Origin: Sphingopyxis sp. BE259
Lineage (GTDB): Bacteria > Pseudomonadota > Alphaproteobacteria > Sphingomonadales > Sphingomonadaceae
Direction of reading: 5' to 3'
Length of the DNA stretch: 64,000 nucleotides
Assembly: GCF_031457495.1 (NCBI RefSeq)
Contig: NZ_JAVDWM010000001.1
Coordinates: 3,026,001-3,090,000, forward strand
A model generated the notes under the pieces. That model did not search any database. It had not been told where the DNA came from and worked only from the letters and a program-made list of their open reading frames with translations. Numbering within the stretch: position 1 is the first letter of the stretch; every line of letters begins with the position of its first letter. This document shows positions 1-10,192 of this stretch, one piece after another. The position numbers and the translations under genes were made by a program.

Positions 1-50
1 CGGGTCGCTGCTAACGGCGATCGCGATAAAGAACCGACAGCAAATTTGCT

Positions 51-389
51 CTAGCTTCCGACGGGCGTGCGCATGTTGAGCATCAATGTACCGACCAGGA
101 TCAGGCCAATCGCGGAAAGCGCCCACGCGTCGAGCTTTTGACCATAGACGACCCAAGCGATCGCCGTGACGAGTACAATCCCAATCCCGCACCAGATCGC
201 ATAAGCGACGCCGACTGGTATGGTGCGGAGCGCCATGGACAGGCAATAGAAGGCGAGGCCGTATCCGACGATGACGACCACCGAAGGAAGGGGGCGCGTG
301 AAGCCGTCCGCCATTTTGAGGAAAGAGGTCGCCAGGACTTCGCAGATTATCGCGAGCGCCAACCAGCCGGGGCCGCCGAGCGATATCAA
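51..389 (-). CDS. SMR-family multidrug efflux protein (EmrE/Qac type)
   Basis: Small inner-membrane proton-coupled exporter of cationic compounds, 112 aa, the usual size of this four-helix family. The membrane-embedded acidic residue of helix 1 is present (E17 in [10 protein letters not shown]), and the helix 3-4 stretch [11 protein letters not shown]...GQKLD resembles EmrE/Qac rather than guanidinium exporters. The start is TTG at 387-389; no ATG lies at the family N-terminus and no clear Shine-Dalgarno is visible, so the start is uncertain. It lies 46 bp downstream of the MFS gene on the same strand and is the last gene of the run that begins at 12151. Its actual substrate cannot be told from sequence. 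Confidence 0.85.
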   Translation of the reverse strand: MISLGGPGWLALAIICEVLATSFLKMADGFTRPLPSVVVIVGYGLAFYCLSMALRTIPVGVAYAIWCGIGIVLVTAIAWVVYGQKLDAWALSAIGLILVGTLMLNMRTPVGS

Positions 390-435
390 AGCGCCGACTT
401 TCGCAAGAAATATGCCCGATGTCCGATATTGAGCC

Positions 436-1677
436 TCATTCAGCGTCTGATGACATGGGCAACGCCGCGGTACAATCGCTTGCAGGTCGAGCCGCTTCGC
501 GGAGGCCCAGCATCAACAGTGCAGCGCCGCCCACCAGCGCAGCGCTGACCGTCAGCGCGAGATCATAATCGCCATTGGCGTCACGCATCAGCCCCAGTGC
601 AAAGGGACTCAGACCATAGCCAAGCGCGAAGACGCTATATTGCCACCCATAGATTGCGCCATATTGCCGCTGCCCGAAGTGGAGCGCGGTCAGATAGGCG
701 AGCAAGTCGATTTCGGCGCCCGCCGCCATCCCAAGCAATATGGCCGCGACGGCGCCCATCGCGAGCCCATCGAGGAGCAGAAGGCCGATCCCCAGTGCGG
801 CAAGCGCGAGCACGGCGAGCGAGACGAGTGCAGCCGGATAGCGGTCGAGGAGCAGGCCAATGCCGAGCCTGCCTACGACGCTCGACAGTCCGACGAGGGA
901 GGCCGTGCCGGCCGCCGCCAAGGGGCCGGCGCCGAGATCGCGGAAGAGCGGCACAAGATGAACAACGACCCCGCCCAGTCCGGCGGCCATCGCAAAGGAG
1001 ATGACGGTGAGCAGCCAGAACCGCCCGGTCTTTCGCGCCGCGGCGGCGGTCATGCCGGCCATGGGCGCGGCGGTCGCTGGCGCCTTTCGCCCTTGCGGCA
1101 CGCTTCGGAAGCCGAACCAGACGATCGGCGCGGTGGCGATCGCTATTCCGGCAAGCGCCAGATAGGCCGCGCGCCAACCGGCCGTTTCGGTCACCATTGT
1201 CACCAGCTGCGGAACCCAGAAGCCCGCCAGCCCCGCGCCCGTGAGCGCAATCCCGAGTGCCAGTCCGCGCTGTCGTTCGAATGCCGCAGCAATGGGCCGG
1301 ATGAGAACGATCGGCGTGGACCCTACCCCGAGCAATGCAATCACGGCGTAAAGCGCCCAGAACAGTTCGATGCTGCCGGCTGTCGCGACAAGCAGGATCA
1401 CGCCCAACGCATAAGCGACCAGACTGGTCGCACCGACATTCGCTGCGCCGTAGCGGTCGCATAGCCGACCTGCGGTGGCGCCCGAGACGAAGACCGCAAG
1501 CGTCATCAGCGTCACCGCGAGCGATATGTCGCCGCGGCTCCAGCCGAACTCGGCCTGCAACGACGGAATGAAACTGCCGAGGCTGTAGAAGAGCGTCGCG
1601 GTCATTCCGGCCGACAGTCCGATTGCGGCGCTGGCAAGCAGGAAGGATTTGCCGCCGAACTCGCCCGGCAGGCTCAT
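436..1677 (-). CDS. MFS transporter
   Basis: Twelve-helix major facilitator permease of 413 aa, inner membrane. The loop 2-3 signature is seen as AGRLCDRYG, and the N-half [13 protein letters not shown] resembles monocarboxylate / oxalate-formate type carriers. Start is ATG at 1675-1677, overlapping the stop of the upstream EthD-like gene in an ATGA, so translation is probably coupled. It sits at the distal end of the catabolic run, so a role in uptake of the substrate or export of an intermediate is inferred; the cargo is unknown. Confidence 0.85.
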   Translation of the reverse strand: MSLPGEFGGKSFLLASAAIGLSAGMTATLFYSLGSFIPSLQAEFGWSRGDISLAVTLMTLAVFVSGATAGRLCDRYGAANVGATSLVAYALGVILLVATAGSIELFWALYAVIALLGVGSTPIVLIRPIAAAFERQRGLALGIALTGAGLAGFWVPQLVTMVTETAGWRAAYLALAGIAIATAPIVWFGFRSVPQGRKAPATAAPMAGMTAAAARKTGRFWLLTVISFAMAAGLGGVVVHLVPLFRDLGAGPLAAAGTASLVGLSSVVGRLGIGLLLDRYPAALVSLAVLALAALGIGLLLLDGLAMGAVAAILLGMAAGAEIDLLAYLTALHFGQRQYGAIYGWQYSVFALGYGLSPFALGLMRDANGDYDLALTVSAALVGGAALLMLGLREAARPASDCTAALPMSSDAE

Positions 1678-2405
1678 GGGACAGCCGAAAACCCGTAAAC
1701 CGCCTGGACCACCGCGTCGCTCAGCTGATTGTCGGCCCCCGCCTCCTCGATCGTCCGCACCGCATCGAGCCCGCGCAGCCCGACCGGCGTGGGCTTGCCA
1801 TTCGCGACCATCACATGGCGTTCGTCGAGCAGATAAGCAGCGGCGGGCAGCGTTTCCGCGATGGCGACCGCACTTGCGCGATCGGGCCAGATGCCGTGGA
1901 CCAGCGATCCGAAAACCCGGCCGCCGGTGTCGGTCTGGTTCCAGCCCGACGGATCGCCGCCCGTCAAATCATAGGCGGCCAGGTAGAGCGGCGCATCGCC
2001 GAGCGTTGCGACGAGTGTGCCGAAATCGGTGCCCGCCTCGACGACAAGGAACATCACCTGCCCCGCCGCGGTGTCGTTGTCGACAAGCGTCCGCGAAGCG
2101 CCCTCGGCCAGGTTGTAGAGGAGTGCGCGGCGGAAGACATTCTGCTCGTCGCGGTGGATATGCTGGGTCACCTCGCTGTGGATGAGGCCGGCCCGGTCCT
2201 CCTCCGAGCGATAGGTCACGATCGCGATCCCCTCGAAGGGATCGGAGGCCGCATCGAGCGGGGTCACGTGATACTGCGTATAGCTGTCGAACCCCGGAAT
2301 CCTTGCTGCCATCACTCCATGGACGTCGCGCCAGTAACGGGTGAAGAGCGAGCGGCTGATATCGGTGCGCCGCTCGATCAGCGCAACAGTGCTTATGCCG
2401 ACCAT
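1674..2405 (-). CDS. EthD-domain / dimeric alpha-beta barrel protein
   Basis: 243-aa cytoplasmic protein with an N-terminal motif LFTRYWRDVHG (about residues 20-30) typical of EthD-like dimeric ferredoxin-fold proteins, and a second half of similar composition that may be a second barrel. Such proteins act as small cofactor-free oxygenases, isomerases or decarboxylases, or as accessory factors in catabolic operons; the reaction here is not predictable. The ATG at 2403-2405 overlaps the upstream SDR gene by 13 bp, and the stop overlaps the MFS start, so it is embedded in the coupled operon. Confidence 0.75.
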   Translation of the reverse strand: MVGISTVALIERRTDISRSLFTRYWRDVHGVMAARIPGFDSYTQYHVTPLDAASDPFEGIAIVTYRSEEDRAGLIHSEVTQHIHRDEQNVFRRALLYNLAEGASRTLVDNDTAAGQVMFLVVEAGTDFGTLVATLGDAPLYLAAYDLTGGDPSGWNQTDTGGRVFGSLVHGIWPDRASAVAIAETLPAAAYLLDERHVMVANGKPTPVGLRGLDAVRTIEEAGADNQLSDAVVQAVYGFSAVP

Positions 2406-3169
2406 AAAGCGCCCTCGACCGGGATAATCGCTCCCGAGACATAGGATCCCGCCGCCGACGCAAGGTACACGACAGTCCCGCCGATATCGGCTTCGCTCCC
2501 GAGTCGGCCGGCCGGAATTCCCTCTATCATCTGCTCCTTCAGTCCCGGCACGGCGGTAAAGAACCCGTCGGTCATGTCGCTCGGGAAAAAGCCGGGCGCG
2601 ATCGCGTTCACGTTGATCCCTTTACGGGTCAGGTCCGATGCCAGTGCGCGCGTGAGCTGATGCAGCCCGCCCTTGGCCGCGCTGTAGGCATAGGCACTGC
2701 TGCTCTTCGCCCAGAGCGCCGCGATCGAACCAATGTTGATCACGCGGGCCGGATCGCCGTCGCGAGAAGCCGCTGTCAACTGCGGAAGCAGACCCTGCAC
2801 AAGAAAGAAAGGCGTGCGTAGGTTGACGGCCAGTTCGCGATCCCATTGCTCGGGGGTGATTTCGTCGATCGCTGCCGCCGTGAAGGTGCCGGCATTGTTG
2901 ACCAGAATATGCACCTCGGAGGCCAAGCTGGCCACATCTGCCGCCGCCCCTGCGACGCCTTCGCTGGTCGCGAGATCATGCCCTAGCAACTGGCACTTGC
3001 CCTTGCCGTTGAGCGACTCAGCAAACGCCAGATTCTCCGGGCCCGCACGAGCAATGATCAGCACCCGCGCGCCGGCCGCGACGAGCGATCGGCTGATCAT
3101 CGCACCGACACCCTTGGCGCCCCCGGTGACCACGGCGGTCTTGCCAGCAAGGTCGAAGAGGCCGGTCAT
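2393..3169 (-). CDS. SDR-family oxidoreductase
   Basis: Classical short-chain dehydrogenase/reductase, 258 aa, soluble, NAD(P)-dependent. Cofactor motif TGGAKGVG at residues 15-22, NNAG in the middle, an active-site Ser in INIGSIAA, and the catalytic Tyr/Lys pair in YAYSAAKG. The ATG at 3167-3169 overlaps the aldehyde dehydrogenase stop (ATGA); an in-frame upstream extension would lie inside that gene and has no family match. Likely oxidises a hydroxy intermediate or reduces a keto intermediate of the pathway; substrate unknown. Confidence 0.88.
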   Translation of the reverse strand: MTGLFDLAGKTAVVTGGAKGVGAMISRSLVAAGARVLIIARAGPENLAFAESLNGKGKCQLLGHDLATSEGVAGAAADVASLASEVHILVNNAGTFTAAAIDEITPEQWDRELAVNLRTPFFLVQGLLPQLTAASRDGDPARVINIGSIAALWAKSSSAYAYSAAKGGLHQLTRALASDLTRKGINVNAIAPGFFPSDMTDGFFTAVPGLKEQMIEGIPAGRLGSEADIGGTVVYLASAAGSYVSGAIIPVEGALWSA

Positions 3170-4581
3170 GCCGCGGATACCGGCTTTGCCACATTGATAG
3201 TCTGCAGCGCGAGATAGGGGTAGAGGCCTTCGACCCCTCCCTCGACGCCGAAGCCCGACTGCTTGTTGGCGGGAAAGGGCACTTGCGGATCGAGCGCGCA
3301 ATGCTGGTTGACCCAGACACTGCCACTCTCGAGCCGCGCGGCGACCTTCGCCGCCGCCTCGACATCGCTGCCCCACACTGATCCACCGAGCGCGAAGGGC
3401 GACGCATTGGCACGCGCCACGGCATCGTCGACATCGCTGTAGCGGATGATCGGCAAGATCGGGCCGAACGGCTCCTCGTCGACGATCGCCGCTCCGTCCG
3501 ATACGTCGCGGACCACGGTCAGCGGTACGAAATAGCCTGCACCATCCGCGGCATCCCCGCCGGCGATGATCTTCCCCGCCGCCTTGGCCTCGCCAAGATA
3601 ATGCAGCACCTTTTCATACTGGGCCTTGTTCTGCACGGGCCCGAACTCGGCGCTTGCATCGCTGCCCGGCGCGACCTTTGCGCCGCGGGCCAGGGCTGCA
3701 ATTGCGTCGCACATCTCGTCATAGATGCTGTCGTGGACATAGAGCCGCTTGATGACGGCGCATACTTGCCCGGAATTGAAGAAGGCGAAGGCGAAAACCG
3801 CCGGTGCGACGGCGGCGATGTCGGCGTCGGGCAACACGATGGCGGCGTCGTTTCCGCCAAGCTCCAGCGTCACACGCTTCAACGTCGTCGCCGCCGCCGC
3901 CATGATTTTGCGCCCGGTTTCGGTCGATCCGGTGAAGCTGATCTTGGCAACATCCTCATGCGCAACAAGCAGCGCGCCCGCATCATTTCCGCCCGACAGG
4001 ATGTTGACGACGCCCGCCGGCACGACCTCCGCCCAGAGTTCGCCGAGGCGAAGCGTCGTGAGCGGCGTTGTCGGCGCTGTCTTGACAACGATCGTGTTTC
4101 CGGCGGCGAGCGCCGGTCCGATCTTGCTGCAGGCGATATAGATTGGAGCGTTCCAGGGGACGATCGCGCCAACGACACCGAGCGACTTTCGGTGAAGCTC
4201 GACCCGCCGGGTGTCGTCCTCGACGATCAGTTCGGGCTCGACCTCGAGGCCGGCATAATAGCCAATATAGCTGGTTGCGAGATGGAGGATTTCGAACTGC
4301 GCGAGCCCCATCGGCCGACCCGTTTCCCGGACCAGCAACGCGCAAAGCTCATCTGCATTTTCCGCGATTTTCGCGGCCATCGCGCGAAGGACATCGCCGC
4401 GAGCCGATGGCGCAAGCTCGCGCCAGGCGGGATAGGCCGCCTTCGCGGCCGCCACGGCGCTGTCAACGTCGGCCGCATCCGCGTCGGGAACCTGGGTGAA
4501 AGCGGCGCCGGTGCAGGGATCGACGACGTCGAGCATCCGGCTCCCCTGCACAAGTTCTCCGCCAATCAGCATCCGGACCAT
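3166..4581 (-). CDS. NAD(P)-dependent aldehyde dehydrogenase
   Basis: 471-aa member of the aldehyde dehydrogenase superfamily; oxidises an aldehyde to the acid. Visible elements: PWNAP near residue 140, the general-base Glu in TLELGGND, the catalytic Cys274 in NSGQVCAV, and EEPFGPILP toward the C-terminus. ATG at 4579-4581 has a good Shine-Dalgarno (GAGGAG) in the 16-bp gap after the indolepyruvate oxidoreductase gene. Its place in the operon suggests it handles an aldehyde made from the P450 or FAD-oxidase product; that is inference. Confidence 0.92.
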   Translation of the reverse strand: MVRMLIGGELVQGSRMLDVVDPCTGAAFTQVPDADAADVDSAVAAAKAAYPAWRELAPSARGDVLRAMAAKIAENADELCALLVRETGRPMGLAQFEILHLATSYIGYYAGLEVEPELIVEDDTRRVELHRKSLGVVGAIVPWNAPIYIACSKIGPALAAGNTIVVKTAPTTPLTTLRLGELWAEVVPAGVVNILSGGNDAGALLVAHEDVAKISFTGSTETGRKIMAAAATTLKRVTLELGGNDAAIVLPDADIAAVAPAVFAFAFFNSGQVCAVIKRLYVHDSIYDEMCDAIAALARGAKVAPGSDASAEFGPVQNKAQYEKVLHYLGEAKAAGKIIAGGDAADGAGYFVPLTVVRDVSDGAAIVDEEPFGPILPIIRYSDVDDAVARANASPFALGGSVWGSDVEAAAKVAARLESGSVWVNQHCALDPQVPFPANKQSGFGVEGGVEGLYPYLALQTINVAKPVSAA

Positions 4582-4597
4582 GTCACTCTCCTCAATC

Positions 4598-7500
4598 TCA
4601 GGCGGTCAGAGCCACCCGATTATCATCATTGTTCGTTTCGGGAGCCGCTGCCGCGTTGCGGAACCGCTCAACAACGCTTGTCTCAAGTCCGCGTACGCGA
4701 TCGATCGACGCCTCTTTCACATGGCCATACCCACGAATCTGGGCGGGCAGACTGGCCGCCTCGACCGCAAATTTGTGATTGGCCGCGGTAAGCGACCCAG
4801 CCATGTCCCGCAGCCGTGTTTCATATTCGTCGATCAGCGCGCGCTCCATCTTGCGCTCGGCGGTGTAGCCGAAAGGATCGAACGCGGTGCCGCGCAGCCT
4901 TTTGCCCTTGGCGAGCAGCGGAAACAGCGTGCCGACCCACGGACCGAACTCGCGTTTCAGCAAATGGCCGGTCTGGGGATCGCGCTTCGAGAAAATCGGC
5001 GGCGCGAGATTGTAGCGCAGCTTCGCGCCATCCTCGAAAGAGGCCGCGAGCTCTTGCCGGAACGCGGGGTCGGCATGCAGGCGCGCGACCTCATACTCAT
5101 CCTTATAGGCCATGAGCTTGGCAAAATTGCGCGCGACCATGACCGCGAGCGACGTGCTGCCGGGCAGGATCCGCTGCTCGGTGGCCGCGACGTCGTCAAC
5201 CAGCGCGCGGTAGCGCGCGGCATAGGCCGCGTCCTGATAGGCCGTGAGCAAGCGCGTGCGGTGCTCGATGATATCGCCCAGATCGGTGAGCGGCTTGAAC
5301 TCGGGTGCGGTCCGTGTCGCGGCGGCCGCCTCGTCGACCTTGGCCGGGTCGATGACGAGGAGGCGTCCGAGCGCAAACGCCGACTGGTTGAAGGCAGTCG
5401 CGACGCCATTGATCTCGACCGCGCGCGCGATCGACGCCGGCGACACGGGAAGCAAGCCGAGCTGCGACGCATAGCCCAGCATGAAGAGATTGGCGGCGAT
5501 CGTATCGCCGAACAGCGCCAGCCCCAGGCCCGTCGCGTCGACGCCGTGCAGCGCGGCCGACAGCTTCTGCAGCCGCCCGACGATCAGACTCTGGTCGAGC
5601 ACGAGGTCGGGGTTGCGCTGGAAAGCCGGCGTCGGCGTGATGCGCGCATTGACGACGGTCGTCGTTCGCGCGTTCGACAGGGTGACCACCGGCTCCTTGG
5701 CCAGCGCCGCGACGGCATCGAAAGCGAGCGCGAGATCGGCTTCGCCGGTGCCGAGCTTCTGCGCCGCAAGGTCGCCCACCGCCGCGGCGATACGCACATG
5801 GCTGTAAACTGCGCCATTCTTCTGGCTGAGCCCCGTCATGTCGAACACCGAGCAGGCAAGCCCTTCGAGATGAGCGGCCATCCCGAGCAGCGCACCGATC
5901 GTCACGACCCCGGTGCCGCCGATTCCGGAAACCATGATGTTGAACGCGCCGTCCGCGAGCGCAGCCAGCGGAGGTTCGGGAAGATCGGTCTGCGCTTCGC
6001 CAGCGAGCGCCGAGACCTTGGGCTTGCGCGGTTCGGCATCGAGCACGGTGATGAAGCTCGGGCAGAAGCCTTTGACGCAGCTATAATCCTTGTTGCAATT
6101 CGACTGGTCGATCTGGCGCTTGCGGCCAAGCTCGGTTTCCTTCGGCCAGACGCTGACGCAATTCGACTGAACCGAACAATCGCCGCAGCCTTCGCACACA
6201 GCGCTGTTGATGAACATGCGCTTCGCCGGATCGGGAAATTTACCGCGCTTGCGGCGGCGTCGCTTTTCGGCGGCGCAGGTCTGCTCATAGACGATAACGG
6301 TGACGCCCTTCACCTCGCGAAGCTCGCGCTGCAGCGCATCGAGCTCGTCACGGTGATGAACGGTCACGCCGTCGCCGAGGCCGCTGTTCGCGTCGTAGAG
6401 ATCGGGGCGGTCGGTGACGACGATGCAGCGCTCGACACCTTCGGCGAGCACCTGCCGCGTGACGTCGCCGGGGGTCAGCGGACCATCGACCGGCTGCCCG
6501 CCGGTCATTGCGACCGCATCGTTGAACAGGATCTTGTACGTCATGTTGACCTTGGCCGCGACCGCGCCGCGGATCGCCAGCAGGCCCGAATGATAATAGG
6601 TGCCGTCGCCGATATTCTGGAAGATGTGCGGTGTCTTGGTGAAATAAGCGAGGCTGTACCAATGCGCCCCCTCGCCGCCCATCTGGGTGTTGGGCAGCAT
6701 CTCGGGACCCGAATACATCGCCATCGCATGACATCCGATCCCGCCGCCGGCGAGGCTGCCGTCGGGAAAGCGGGTGCTACTATTGTGCGGGCAGCCCGAG
6801 CAGAAATAGGGTGCGCGCACCGCGTCGCCGGGCTTCTGACTCGCAACCTTGGTCATCGCGGTCCGAAGCGCAGCAACACGCTCGGCGATCGCGGGCGGCT
6901 CGCTTCCGAGCCGCCGCAGTCGCTCGGCGATGACGAGCGCCAGCTGGAGCGGATCGAGCTGTTCGTCGCTCGGGATCATGAACGCGCCCGTCTCGTCGCT
7001 CTTGCCGACGATCGCCGGCGCGCCGGGCCGGCCATAGAGGATCGCCTTCGCTTGCGCCTCGGTCAGCCCGTCTTTTTCCTCAATGAACAGGAGTTCGGCC
7101 TGACCAGCGGCGAATTCGGCGAGCCCCTCGCGCTCGACGGGATACATGCAGCCGAGCTGGTAGAGCGAAATGCCGAGCGCTGCCGCATCCACATCGTCGA
7201 GGCCGAGCAGCTTCAGCGCCTGCCGCGCATCCTGGACCGCCTTGCCGGTCGCGACAATCCCCAGCTTGCGCATGCCCGTATCGATGAGCACCCGGTCAAT
7301 GCCGTTCGCGCGAACGAATTTCTCGACGAGCGGCCAGCGGAAGCGCTTGGCCACGATCTCCGACTGGACGCGGTCGAGATGGGTCGGGAAATTGTGAAAG
7401 CCATTGGCGGGTGCGGCGCCGCGTTCGGGCAGCACCGGACCATTGTCGGGGCGCGGCAGCTCGACGGTCATCGTCTGCTCGAGCACCTCGTTGCACATCT

Positions 7501-8092
7501 TGAAACCGGTGAAGAGCCCGGTGTAGCGCGACATCGCCCAGCCCAGCAGGCCGAATTCGAGCACGTCCTGAACATCTGAAGGCGCGAGGATAGGCATGCC
7601 CGCGTGCATCAGGGCCACTTCGCTTTGGTGCGCGACCGTCGAGGACTTCCCACTATGGTCGTCACCGGCCACGATCAGCACGCCTCCATTGGGGTGGGAG
7701 CCCGCCATATTGCCATGCTTGAACGGGTCGCCCGATCGGTCGACGCCTGGGCCTTTGCCGTACCAGAGCGCGAAGACGCCATCCTTGGTCGCATCGGGGA
7801 TGCCGGCAAGCATTTGCGTTCCCCATACCGCGGTCGCCGCGAGATCCTCGTTAACGCCGGGCTGGAACATGACGTCCATGCTCTCGAGAAGATCCTTGGC
7901 CCGCCACAGCTCCAGATCGTAGCTGCCGAGCGGCGAGCCGCGATAACCCGAGATGAAGCCGCCGGTGTCGAGGCCGGCGCGCGTGTCCCGTTCCTTCTGG
8001 AGCATCGGCAGGCGCACGAGGGCGTGCGTGCCGGTCATCAGCACGGTGCCCTCGTCGATCGTATATTTGTCGGTCAGTTTGACGTCACGCAT
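4598..8092 (-). CDS. Indolepyruvate ferredoxin oxidoreductase family protein (fused subunits)
   Basis: 1164-aa fused 2-oxoacid:ferredoxin oxidoreductase, which decarboxylates an aryl or branched 2-oxoacid to its acyl-CoA with thiamine pyrophosphate and iron-sulfur clusters. N-terminal pyruvate-flavodoxin-like domain (SGYRGSPLGSYD), TPP domain with CSGCPHN and GGGIGCHAM, a ferredoxin-like cluster region with CEGCGDC and further cysteines around residues 660-710, and a gamma-type domain starting near ISGIGGTGVV... The start ATG at 8090-8092 overlaps the GST gene by 8 bp and leads straight into the family N-terminus; an open extension upstream has no family match. It fits an acyl-CoA forming step in the operon. 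Confidence 0.9.
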   Translation of the reverse strand: MRDVKLTDKYTIDEGTVLMTGTHALVRLPMLQKERDTRAGLDTGGFISGYRGSPLGSYDLELWRAKDLLESMDVMFQPGVNEDLAATAVWGTQMLAGIPDATKDGVFALWYGKGPGVDRSGDPFKHGNMAGSHPNGGVLIVAGDDHSGKSSTVAHQSEVALMHAGMPILAPSDVQDVLEFGLLGWAMSRYTGLFTGFKMCNEVLEQTMTVELPRPDNGPVLPERGAAPANGFHNFPTHLDRVQSEIVAKRFRWPLVEKFVRANGIDRVLIDTGMRKLGIVATGKAVQDARQALKLLGLDDVDAAALGISLYQLGCMYPVEREGLAEFAAGQAELLFIEEKDGLTEAQAKAILYGRPGAPAIVGKSDETGAFMIPSDEQLDPLQLALVIAERLRRLGSEPPAIAERVAALRTAMTKVASQKPGDAVRAPYFCSGCPHNSSTRFPDGSLAGGGIGCHAMAMYSGPEMLPNTQMGGEGAHWYSLAYFTKTPHIFQNIGDGTYYHSGLLAIRGAVAAKVNMTYKILFNDAVAMTGGQPVDGPLTPGDVTRQVLAEGVERCIVVTDRPDLYDANSGLGDGVTVHHRDELDALQRELREVKGVTVIVYEQTCAAEKRRRRKRGKFPDPAKRMFINSAVCEGCGDCSVQSNCVSVWPKETELGRKRQIDQSNCNKDYSCVKGFCPSFITVLDAEPRKPKVSALAGEAQTDLPEPPLAALADGAFNIMVSGIGGTGVVTIGALLGMAAHLEGLACSVFDMTGLSQKNGAVYSHVRIAAAVGDLAAQKLGTGEADLALAFDAVAALAKEPVVTLSNARTTTVVNARITPTPAFQRNPDLVLDQSLIVGRLQKLSAALHGVDATGLGLALFGDTIAANLFMLGYASQLGLLPVSPASIARAVEINGVATAFNQSAFALGRLLVIDPAKVDEAAAATRTAPEFKPLTDLGDIIEHRTRLLTAYQDAAYAARYRALVDDVAATEQRILPGSTSLAVMVARNFAKLMAYKDEYEVARLHADPAFRQELAASFEDGAKLRYNLAPPIFSKRDPQTGHLLKREFGPWVGTLFPLLAKGKRLRGTAFDPFGYTAERKMERALIDEYETRLRDMAGSLTAANHKFAVEAASLPAQIRGYGHVKEASIDRVRGLETSVVERFRNAAAAPETNNDDNRVALTA

Positions 8093-8786
8093 GGGAAAAG
8101 GGCCTTTGTGTTTCATCCGGGCGATAGGCGGCGCCATGGTCCGCCAGATACGCTCTGAAACTTGTTTCGAACTCGGCGATGACGACGCAGCTGCTCGGAC
8201 GCGCACGCATCGCGGCCAGCCAATCGTCGAGCCCGCCGATCTCTTCGATGATCGAGCGACCATATATGAAGCGCGTCACACGGTCGGCGATGTCGAGGTT
8301 ATAATAAGCGAACAGATCGGCCTGCCCGGGGCGATGCCCGAGAATAAATGGCCTGGGTACGAGAAGCTGCGACAGGGCAGCCGTCGCGCGATCGAGCATC
8401 GCTCGCACCGCCAGCTCGGTCGAAGGCAGGTTCGCACCGCCCATGAATACGCCGGCGAAAAGCTGACGCACCTGCGCCTCAACATATAGCTGGATGATAT
8501 TGATCGTCTGCCGCGCCCGAGCGCGCGCAAACGGCGGTTCCGGTCGGAGCGGCAAATCGGGAAATGCGTCGTCCAGATAGTCGAGGATCGCGACGGTCTC
8601 GCTGAGACGCCCCTCCCCTGTCTCCAGCACCGGGATCTTGCCGAGCGGGCTTATCGCAAGGAACTCCGCCTCCTGCGAGGAGCGCGTAGGAACGAACTCG
8701 AACGGCACGTCCTTCTCCAGGAGCGCGGCTCGCACGATGTTCACATAATTGCTCACCGGATAGCCGAGGAGGCGCACGCCGGTCAT
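8085..8786 (-). CDS. Glutathione S-transferase family protein
   Basis: 233-aa cytosolic GST. Thioredoxin-fold N-domain with the cis-proline segment LGKIPVLE and the glutathione-binding SETVAILDYL; Ser12 in YPVSNYV is the likely catalytic-side residue. The C-domain is helical. ATG at 8784-8786 overlaps the FAD-oxidase stop (ATGA). In aromatic catabolism GSTs can act as isomerases, ether-cleaving or dehalogenating enzymes; which applies here is not visible. Confidence 0.88.
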   Translation of the reverse strand: MTGVRLLGYPVSNYVNIVRAALLEKDVPFEFVPTRSSQEAEFLAISPLGKIPVLETGEGRLSETVAILDYLDDAFPDLPLRPEPPFARARARQTINIIQLYVEAQVRQLFAGVFMGGANLPSTELAVRAMLDRATAALSQLLVPRPFILGHRPGQADLFAYYNLDIADRVTRFIYGRSIIEEIGGLDDWLAAMRARPSSCVVIAEFETSFRAYLADHGAAYRPDETQRPFSHA

Positions 8787-10192
8787 GGATGCAGGTCCAG
8801 GACCTTGCCGGGGTTGAGGATATTGCCGGGGTCGAGAAGACGTTTGATTTCTGCCATCAGGCCGCGCTCAGCCTCCGACCGCGAGACGTCGAGCCACGGC
8901 TTTTTCTCAAGACCGATCCCGTGTTCGGCCGAGATCGATCCGCTGATCGGGCGCAACGGCTCGTAAACGCACGCCTCGACGCCGTGCCGGTCGCCTTCGC
9001 CGCCCGCGCCGATCGCGATATGGAGATTGCCGTCGCCCATATGGCCGAGGAAGGCGATCTTGCCAGCTGGCCAGCGATTTTTAAGCATCGCGGTTACCGC
9101 CGCGATATAGTCCTGCATATCGCCGACCGGAAGCGAGACATCGAAGGCATAGAAGGGCTGGAACTCGCGCACGACATGCTCGAGATCCTCGCGGATTTCC
9201 CAAATCTGCTGGCGCTGCGCTTCCGAGCGGGCGAGGACCGCATCGTCAAAATAGCCGCGTTCGCCCGCTTCACCAAGAACGGTCTCGAACAGCTCGGTGT
9301 CGCGCTCCTGTTGCGATCCGAGCATCTCGATGATGGCGTAATAGGGCTGATCGGAGGGAAGCGGCGGTGCATGTTTGCCGGCGCCGGTGTTGACCCGGTA
9401 GAAGCTGTTGTCGATGAGCTCGAACGCGCTCAATAGCCCTCCGAAGCTCTGGTCGACGAATCTCAGCAGATTGACCATCTGGTCGAAATCCGAAGCGCAG
9501 ACGATGGCGGTGTTCGAGCTCGACGGGCGCTCACGAAGGCGAAGCACGAGTCGCGTGATGACGCCAAGCGTGCCCTCGGAGCCGATAAAGAGCTGCTTCA
9601 GATCATAGCCCGTGTTGTTCTTGATCATCTGGTTGAGCGACGAGATGATCCGGCCGTCGGCAAGCACTGCTTCGACGCCAAGCACCTGCTCGCGCATCAT
9701 CCCGTAGCGGATAACGCGCATGCCGCCGGCATTGGTCGATGCATTTCCACCGAGCTGGCACGACCCGCGCCCGCCGAGATCGAGCGGAAAGGTCAGACCG
9801 TGCCCCTCTAACGCAGTCTCCAGCGTGTCGAGGACGACGCCGGCCTGGACCGTCGCGGTGCGATTGACGGGGTCGATGGCTTCAATCTCCGCCATGCGTT
9901 CCATGGAGAGAATGATTTCGCCCGGCTTCGTCTGGGTCGCCCGGACCCAGCCCGACATGCCGCCTTGCACTACGACCGGCTGACCCGCGTCATTGCAGGC
10001 CTTGAGGATCGCGGCGACTTCGGAGGTCGTTCGCGGCCGAAGGATTGCGTCCGCTTCGATCCGGTCCATGAAATATCCGGGATAGCGCGACGAGACGGCA
10101 TCGCCAGTCAGCACGCCACCTTCGCCAACGATGGCGCGCAGCGTGTCCAGCAGCCGGAGATCGGCTCGCAAGGCGGGTGCCGCTTCGTTCAC
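8783..10192 (-). CDS. FAD-linked oxidase (GlcD / D-2-hydroxyacid dehydrogenase type)
   Basis: 469-aa flavoprotein of the PCMH/vanillyl-alcohol-oxidase superfamily. FAD-binding segments GGMSGW and GNASTNAGG lie in the first half; the C-terminal substrate and metal motif GHMGDGNLH and the SAEHGIG segment are typical of D-lactate, glycolate and D-2-hydroxyglutarate dehydrogenases. GTG start at 10190-10192 overlaps the Rieske gene stop (GTGA). It could make the 2-oxoacid consumed by the indolepyruvate-type oxidoreductase two genes downstream, which would join the two steps; this is inference from order. Confidence 0.88.
   Translation of the reverse strand: MNEAAPALRADLRLLDTLRAIVGEGGVLTGDAVSSRYPGYFMDRIEADAILRPRTTSEVAAILKACNDAGQPVVVQGGMSGWVRATQTKPGEIILSMERMAEIEAIDPVNRTATVQAGVVLDTLETALEGHGLTFPLDLGGRGSCQLGGNASTNAGGMRVIRYGMMREQVLGVEAVLADGRIISSLNQMIKNNTGYDLKQLFIGSEGTLGVITRLVLRLRERPSSSNTAIVCASDFDQMVNLLRFVDQSFGGLLSAFELIDNSFYRVNTGAGKHAPPLPSDQPYYAIIEMLGSQQERDTELFETVLGEAGERGYFDDAVLARSEAQRQQIWEIREDLEHVVREFQPFYAFDVSLPVGDMQDYIAAVTAMLKNRWPAGKIAFLGHMGDGNLHIAIGAGGEGDRHGVEACVYEPLRPISGSISAEHGIGLEKKPWLDVSRSEAERGLMAEIKRLLDPGNILNPGKVLDLHP

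Noticed and set aside
4496..7579. Plus-strand open frame of 1027 codons
   Set aside because: Antisense shadow of the indolepyruvate oxidoreductase gene; Arg/Asp/Gly/His-rich low-complexity composition, no family, no Shine-Dalgarno.
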